From an uncultured Desulfobacterales bacterium (GTDB taxonomy: Bacteria > Desulfobacterota > Desulfobacteria > Desulfobacterales > JAFDCJ01): a stretch of 17,735 bases of DNA. The position numbers and the translations under genes were made by a program. Below, piece by piece: positions 13,804 through 17,735 of this stretch (within the stretch, counting starts at the first letter, position 1; every line of letters begins with the position of its first letter). Under the pieces are notes generated by a model. That model saw only the letters and a list, made by a program, of their open reading frames with translations, ran no database searches and was not told the DNA's origin. The stretch lies in the NCBI GenBank assembly GCA_945787595.1, contig CALZJV010000281.1, forward strand, positions 1 through 17,735. The letters are read 5' to 3'.

Positions 13804-14004
13804 TTATTTTTTAACGGTCGGGGCGGCCGGCAGACGTTCGGCAGCCTCTCTGGATTGAGACTTAAAGGCCAGCTTGTGCATAGACATGCCGAGGAAAAGC
13901 ATAAAGAAGTGAATGGAAAAAAAGATAAATAATGTGCCGTCCCCGGTATTTAAACCCAGGACCAAAAACAAAACAGCGCTCCAGAAAAGCAACTTGGTTT
14001 TCAT
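13804..14004 (-). CDS. Small membrane protein (66 aa), unknown
   Basis: The frame begins at an ATG (14004) about 8 bases after a GGAA stretch. It encodes one hydrophobic hairpin ('LLFWSAVLFLVLGL' and 'LFIFFSIHFFMLFLGMSM') and a charged, Ala/Pro-rich C-terminus. The same frame stays open upstream to 14364, but that part overlaps the better-supported gene at 14118-14555 and looks non-coding. It follows that gene by 113 bases on the same strand and may be co-transcribed. No family recognised. Confidence 0.5.
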   Translation of the reverse strand: MKTKLLFWSAVLFLVLGLNTGDGTLFIFFSIHFFMLFLGMSMHKLAFKSQSREAAERLPAAPTVKK

Positions 14005-14117
14005 TGAATTGGTTCCGTGTTCGTGTGTTAAAAGATTTTTTCTACAAAAATCATATCGGGAAAATGCAAAAAAACCTTTAGCTCTTTGACGGTAACCAAA
14101 ACAGGGGAAAGGTTGGA

Positions 14118-14555
14118 TTAAACACGGGATTTGGCATGCTTCAGCATATTGGGAGCGGCACAAAGGATGAAGAAATCTCCGAGCGGGCCGTTGCAAAGTA
14201 AGGTAATGATCGATAAAATAACCGAGTAAATACGAACTTCCGAAGTCACCAAAACGGCATTTAAAGTCTGTGGATTGGCTATAAAAAATATCAAATTTCC
14301 AGCCGCTATGGCGATCAGTCCCCACACAGCCCATTTTCTTAAGTTCCACAGACCGACAGCACAAATGGCCAGTGGAATTACATTCAATAAAAATTTACCG
14401 CCTAAAAGTCTGAGCACAGACTCGGCCTGAACCGGTTCATATGCCAGCCAAAGAAAAGCCTTAAAAAAAGCGAGCCAACCAACAGCCCAAATTGTCCAGG
14501 GAAATTCACCATCCATTCTTCCGGATGGAAAAACTCTAAATTCTCCAATACTCAA
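14118..14555 (-). CDS. Small polytopic membrane protein (145 aa), unknown
   Basis: The product begins 'MSIGEFRVFPSGRMDGEFPWTIWAVGWLAFFKAFLWLAYEP' and has about four hydrophobic segments: about residues 20-38, 53-65, 73-92 and 105-120. The start is a TTG at 14555 placed 8 bases after a CAGGAGTG ribosome site; no ATG gives an equally good site. The 'FRVFPSGRMDGE.PWTIW' opening resembles uncharacterised deltaproteobacterial membrane proteins as I recall them. No catalytic or transport motif is seen. The palindromic element E2 lies directly upstream, in what should be its promoter region. Confidence 0.72.
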   Translation of the reverse strand: MSIGEFRVFPSGRMDGEFPWTIWAVGWLAFFKAFLWLAYEPVQAESVLRLLGGKFLLNVIPLAICAVGLWNLRKWAVWGLIAIAAGNLIFFIANPQTLNAVLVTSEVRIYSVILSIITLLCNGPLGDFFILCAAPNMLKHAKSRV

Positions 14556-14985
14556 AATACACTCCTGTTAACAGCACAGATTTTTTCAGAAAATGATTGT
14601 CTTTTTCTGCCATCACTCAAGGTTCACGAAAAAATAAATTCACAATTTTAGGGGTTGAGGCGCCCGTCTGGCAAGGCGTGAAAACGCAGGAATATCTGGA
14701 TATTCCGAGCTTTCGCAACGCAGCCGGGCGGGATGCATCGGCGTATAAAATGTGAAGTTATTTTTGAGTGAGCCCTGAGGGTTCGGACGGCCAAGCGGCG
14801 CTTAATTTAGAAACTCGATCCTGTTCAATAATCAAGTAAGAATAAGCGATTTGGTCAGCAATGTCAATGGCGATGGAATTGAGCGAATTTTTACGTGACC
14901 AAGGCCGATATCCAGCGTATCAGGGGCTGGGTGCGGTTCGAGAGAATAATTGTCCGACGTTTTCTTATCAAGTTCTACAAGTTTT
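14556..14985. other. 430-base gap holding palindromic element E2
   Basis: Most of this gap is taken by E2 (14612-14772). The remaining part (14773-14985) has a short plus-strand frame (14861-14995, 44 codons, 'MSMAMELSEFLRDQGRYPAY...') that ends inside the 3' end of the opposing gene and has no ribosome site. It is noted but not supported as a gene. Confidence 0.4.
14612..14772. repeat. Palindromic intergenic element E2
   Basis: Nested inverted arms fold on a central palindrome GGAATATCTGGATATTCC (14689-14706). Middle arms at 14661-14685 and 14709-14734 are C/G-rich (CCCGTCTGGC with GCCGGGCGGG). AT-rich outer arms lie at 14629-14650 and 14745-14765, and CACTCAA pairs with TTGAGTG at the ends. 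The four-layer symmetry over about 160 bases indicates a defined repeat element that can form a long cruciform or RNA hairpin. It shares no sequence with E1. Elements with this GGAATATNTGGATATTCC core are, from memory, recurrent in Desulfobacterota. Confidence 0.72.
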
Positions 14986-15681
14986 TTATTTGTAAATCAG
15001 ATTCCGGGCCAGTGCAACCACTTCATCATCAGCGATGGCTGCAAGTTTTTTCCGGACAATCCTGGAAAAATATTCGCGCTCGGTCTTTGTAAATGCTTGC
15101 CCATCCCGCCTTTTCAGTACAAGCTCTTTCTGTTTCGGTGAAAATAATCGATTTAAATAAACATCAAGGGTGCCTGAGGTTGAAAGCGGGGACCGGTATT
15201 GACGCTCCTGGGATTTCGTTCGATCTGTAGCATAAGGTTCCAGAGAGGACTGCAACGTTTGCATGGAAATACGCATACCATTGCTTAGCTGAAATCCACC
15301 CGTTGCCATTAAATCACCATATTTGGACTTTAACGAGGCTGCAATTTCATCCAAATTTTCAGGCGGCTTAATCCCTTGAAGATTGAATATCGCAGCACTG
15401 GCCAGCAGGAGTTTTTCCAGATTTTGTCTTTTGGGGCTTGTTTCCCAAGAATGGGAAAATAACGAATGGAATTTTAGCGGCAGGCCTCGGCGAGCGCAAA
15501 TAGCGAGGACTGCGGGAAATCTGGCAACGATTCCGGCATCAGCCGCATTGGCCAGAGCGTCCAGGATGACGACAATCTGACTTTCATTTAATTTCTTTTT
15601 ACCGGTGTCGTTCAGCAAAGAATCAAATATGTTTAAGGCCTTTTCTGGTTCCCCGCTGTTATCGGGCGTTTTTTTAGTCAT
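14986..15681 (-). CDS. Unknown 231-aa helical protein downstream of helicase
   Basis: This soluble, mostly alpha-helical protein has no signal peptide. The N-terminal two thirds suggest a repeat-like helical fold ('ILDALANAADAGIVARFPAVLAICARRGLPL'). The C-terminal 60 residues ('LNRLFSPKQKELVLKRRDGQAFTKTEREYFSRIVRKKLAAIADDEV...') resemble a sigma-like or HTH-type nucleic-acid-binding segment found in scattered bacterial proteins. I recognise the pattern but not a named family. The ATG at 15681 has a weak purine site. It lies 189 bases downstream of the SF2 helicase gene on the same strand and could be expressed with it. Confidence 0.75.
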   Translation of the reverse strand: MTKKTPDNSGEPEKALNIFDSLLNDTGKKKLNESQIVVILDALANAADAGIVARFPAVLAICARRGLPLKFHSLFSHSWETSPKRQNLEKLLLASAAIFNLQGIKPPENLDEIAASLKSKYGDLMATGGFQLSNGMRISMQTLQSSLEPYATDRTKSQERQYRSPLSTSGTLDVYLNRLFSPKQKELVLKRRDGQAFTKTEREYFSRIVRKKLAAIADDEVVALARNLIYK

Positions 15682-15870
15682 TTTAATTTTGGTCTCATCC
15701 CTGCCTACGGGATCGGCCCTTTCCTATGGCGGAATTATTTTCTGACAGCCGGAGGATCTATCTTAGCCTCAAATGTAGCGTAAGGCAAGATAATTTGTAT
15801 TCATACATACAATAACAACTGTTGAAACGTCCCAAAGATACAGTCTTCCGGCACAGCTGGCTTATGGCCT

Positions 15871-17247
15871 TTATTGCCGGTACACTCTTTGCCGCGCCAT
15901 GGCTGCTTTGGTTAAGGTATCAACATGGATATCTACATAGTCAAAAACCCGGGCCACTGTTTTTCCGGGTGCCGGGCGCAAAACCCGGCCAAGATACTGA
16001 ATAACCCGGCCGCTGAAGCGTATGGGGGTTGCAAGAAACAGGGTCGACAAATTCCGGCAGTCAAAACCTTCGCCGACCAGTTGGCCGGTTGCGATGACAA
16101 CGTTCGCCTCGCTCTTATTTAATCGCATGATGACCTTCTGGCGATCGTCCATATTCAGATCGCCGGTTAACAGCTCGGAGTTGATTTTATATCGGTACTT
16201 CAACAAGGCTCGTAGATTTTCGCAGTGGGCTTTTCGATCGGATAAGACCAAACAAATCCCGTCATTGCTGGCAGTTTCCCGGGCGACGTCCGATGCAATC
16301 AGGACATTTCTCTCCGTGTCGGCCGTAAGTTCGGACAGCATTTTGCTGTACTCATTCACCGGATCGTAATACGGCTTGAAACTGGTTTCCCGTAGGATGA
16401 TTTCTGCTGGCAGAACGTCTCCGGTTTTAACCAGATGGCGTTTATCCACCTCATGATGGACATCGCCAAGGTGCCAGAAAATCAGTTTAGATAGCTTGTC
16501 CCGTCTCCAGGGGGTGGCCGACAAACCCAGCATATATCTGGCATCAAAACCGGTTACAGCTTCGGTAAATGTACGGCTCGGACAGCGGTGACATTCGTCC
16601 ACCACCAGAAAACCGATATGCTCGGCAATGTCTTCCACACATTTATAAAGGGATTGCACCAGCGCAATGGTAATTTCTTCTCCCACCACTTTTTTACCAC
16701 TACCGATTATCCCAATTTTATCGGTACTGATCCCCAGGAATGCTTCGATACGATCAGCCCATTGGGAGGCTAAATCTTTTGTGTGAACAATAATCAATGT
16801 CGGTTGCTGACGCTGCGCGACCATATAAAGGGCCATTATGGTCTTCCCCGACCCGGTGGCCGAATTGAGAGTGCCGAAATCCCTGGCCAGCATCTCCTCC
16901 ACCGCAACCTGCTGGAACGGGCGCAATTTTCCCTTAAAGAAGAAATCCACGGGAGGAAGACTCCCGCGACGATCTTCAATCTCATATTTAATTTCATACC
17001 GCCGGCACAATAAAATCAGCTGCCGCATATATCCCCGTGGAATCCATAAACCCCTAGCGCCTACCTTATCGTAAAACCGCAGTTCTTTGGGGGTGCCCCG
17101 GTTCCAGCGCCCCATTTTTTCATTTTCCAGCCATTTAGGATTTATAAATTTGAGCTTTTCGGTCAGGATTTTGAGAATGTCGGGCGGGACATTCTTTAAC
17201 CGCAGGTTATTGGTGATGGTGACACTGGTGACACTAAGCGCTGGCAT
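15871..17247 (-). CDS. SF2 DEAD/DEAH-type helicase (XPB/UvsW-like)
   Basis: The 458-residue product has a 100-residue N-terminal domain ('LTEKLKFINPKWLENEKMGRWNRGTP'), then the SF2 motor: Q-region 'LRPFQQVAVEEML', motif I ATGSGKT (130-136), motif II DECH (217-220), motif III SATP (243-246), motif V region 'VIATGQLVGEGFDCRNLSTLFLATP', and motif VI QYLGRVLRP (417-425). The N-terminal domain is the one seen in a group of bacterial and phage helicases often annotated only as DEAD/DEAH box helicase family protein. All motor motifs are intact, so it is probably an active DNA-dependent ATPase. Its start at 17247 has a weak AAAGAA site. Upstream DNA contains a repeat arm and a C-rich heptamer tract. 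Some relatives sit in defence or mobile islands; nothing in this window proves that here. Confidence 0.93.
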   Translation of the reverse strand: MPALSVTSVTITNNLRLKNVPPDILKILTEKLKFINPKWLENEKMGRWNRGTPKELRFYDKVGARGLWIPRGYMRQLILLCRRYEIKYEIEDRRGSLPPVDFFFKGKLRPFQQVAVEEMLARDFGTLNSATGSGKTIMALYMVAQRQQPTLIIVHTKDLASQWADRIEAFLGISTDKIGIIGSGKKVVGEEITIALVQSLYKCVEDIAEHIGFLVVDECHRCPSRTFTEAVTGFDARYMLGLSATPWRRDKLSKLIFWHLGDVHHEVDKRHLVKTGDVLPAEIILRETSFKPYYDPVNEYSKMLSELTADTERNVLIASDVARETASNDGICLVLSDRKAHCENLRALLKYRYKINSELLTGDLNMDDRQKVIMRLNKSEANVVIATGQLVGEGFDCRNLSTLFLATPIRFSGRVIQYLGRVLRPAPGKTVARVFDYVDIHVDTLTKAAMARQRVYRQ

Positions 17248-17310
17248 AAATTCTTTTAAATGGTCTTATTTAAATTTTGATTACTGTTCATTCATTCAGA
17301 TGTTTTAGGG

Positions 17311-17347
17311 TCGAGTTAATGCGGTTTCAGTGGTGATTATCCATGCA
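17311..17347 (+). repeat. Partial copy of element E1
   Basis: 37 bases match the right inner arm of E1 (9507-9543) at 33 positions. The match ends exactly where the CAACCCG heptamer tract begins. Only one arm is present, so this is a fragment or a solo unit. Confidence 0.7.
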
Positions 17348-17440
17348 CCCGCAACCCCCAACCCGCAACCCGCAACCCGCAACCCCCAACCCACAACCCG
17401 CAACCCCCAACACGCAACCCGTATCCCGCAACCCTTAAAG
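17347..17440 (+). repeat. CAACCCG/CAACCCC heptamer tandem repeat (G-quadruplex-capable complement)
   Basis: About thirteen 7-base units of the form CAACCC followed by G, C or A run in phase, degenerating at the right end (17418-17440). The minus strand reads GGGTTGC repeatedly, giving GGG-N4-GGG-N4-GGG-N4-GGG, which fits the loose quadruplex rule. It lies upstream of the helicase start (17247) and directly downstream of the 2x[4Fe-4S] protein gene (stop at 17435). Confidence 0.85.
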
Positions 17441-17735
17441 CTTCCCTCTTTCCTGCATGATTCGAATATAGGTTTCCGCACCTGTTTTCGGCGGCTCGTA
17501 CAACTGATCTTCCGGCTTTTTGATTAACTCGATAGCATCAGTGGGACAGGTGGTCACACACAATCCGCAACCGATACATCGCTCCAGGTCAATTGCGGCA
17601 ATACCGTCGGTTACCTCAATGGCATCCATCTGGCAGCGTTCGAGGCATGTCTCACATCCGGTGCATTCTGCTTCATCAACCCGGGCGAAGTAGTTGCTCT
17701 GTACCATTTTCGCCGGAGCGGGATGCATCTTCAAC
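17435..17735 (-). CDS. 2x[4Fe-4S] ferredoxin-domain protein, partial (N-terminus beyond right edge)
   Basis: The minus-strand frame is open to the right window edge. It holds two ferredoxin motifs, C-x2-C-x2-C-x3-C in 'CTGCETCLERCQMDAI' and 'CIGCGLCVTTCPTDAI', separated by 'DGIAAIDLER'. The first has Gln rather than the usual Pro after the last Cys, as in deltaproteobacterial 4Fe-4S proteins of a larger type. The segment before the motifs ('MHPAPAKMVQSNYFARVDEAEC') fits the junction seen in proteins with an upstream Cys-rich domain. The ATG/TTG codons at the edge are therefore probably internal. Role: low-potential electron transfer. The stop falls in the C-rich heptamer tract. Confidence 0.85.
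   Translation of the reverse strand, partial: LKMHPAPAKMVQSNYFARVDEAECTGCETCLERCQMDAIEVTDGIAAIDLERCIGCGLCVTTCPTDAIELIKKPEDQLYEPPKTGAETYIRIMQERGKL

Noticed and set aside
14005..14364. Upstream extension of the 66-residue membrane protein frame to 14364
   Set aside because: It overlaps the better-supported 14118-14555 gene in another frame, and the residues encoded there look like a shadow translation.
14861..14995. Short plus-strand frame starting MSMAMELSEFLRDQGRYPAY
   Set aside because: It looks somewhat protein-like, but it is 44 codons, lacks a ribosome site and overlaps the 3' end of the opposite-strand gene.
17347..17440. CRISPR-like array
   Set aside because: The units are 7 bases with no spacers; it is a simple heptamer tandem repeat.

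Overview
The window looks like part of a chromosome from a Desulfobacterota-type (sulfate-reducer-like deltaproteobacterial) organism. The basis is gene content and family resemblance: a DUF4390-like protein, a pspF-pspABC set with a sigma-54 promoter, an FMN/FAD/4Fe-4S dienoyl-CoA-reductase-type enzyme, a polyferredoxin-like protein, and abundant hairpin and short dispersed repeats between genes. No rRNA, tRNA, integrase, transposase or CRISPR array is visible, so the taxonomic call is inference.

Layout, left to right. (1) 1-3852, all minus strand: a partial DUF4390-like exported protein running off the left edge, a secreted acidic protein of unknown function, a single STAS-domain protein, and RmuC. 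A candidate plus-strand small RNA with its own sigma-70-type promoter and intrinsic terminator lies between the STAS gene and rmuC. (2) 4266-6123: an old-yellow-enzyme/2,4-dienoyl-CoA-reductase-type gene split in two by a lesion that removes the FAD-binding GxGxxG stretch. (3) 6253-9325: a membrane-anchored rhodanese convergent with pspF, then divergent pspA, pspB and pspC. A clear GG-N10-GC sigma-54 promoter precedes pspA. (4) 9326-11560: a palindromic repeat element, an isochorismatase-family hydrolase, a tiny Cys4 protein, and long AT-rich non-coding DNA. (5) 11561-13703: a tight plus-strand operon of a nucleotidyltransferase-like protein, a TPM-domain membrane protein and LemA. (6) 13804-14555: two small membrane proteins on the minus strand. 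(7) 14612-14772: a second, unrelated palindromic element. (8) 14986-17247: an unknown 231-residue protein and an SF2 helicase upstream of it on the minus strand. (9) 17311-17440: a partial copy of the first palindromic element fused to a C-rich heptamer tract whose complement fits the G-quadruplex rule. (10) The right edge holds the C-terminal part of a 2x[4Fe-4S] protein.

The best understood unit is the envelope-stress (phage-shock) module. PspF activates pspA through sigma-54, PspA is the membrane-stress effector and PspF inhibitor, and PspB/PspC are the membrane sensors. The adjoining rhodanese recalls the PspE rhodanese of the enterobacterial operon.

The least explained material is non-coding: the sRNA candidate, two palindromic element families, and a GAATGACGAA-type repeat found in inverted orientation at both ends of the psp locus. 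No complete, obviously new multi-gene system was found. The strongest leads are the sRNA, the repeat-bracketed psp locus, the helicase/unknown-protein pair and the nucleotidyltransferase-TPM-LemA cassette.
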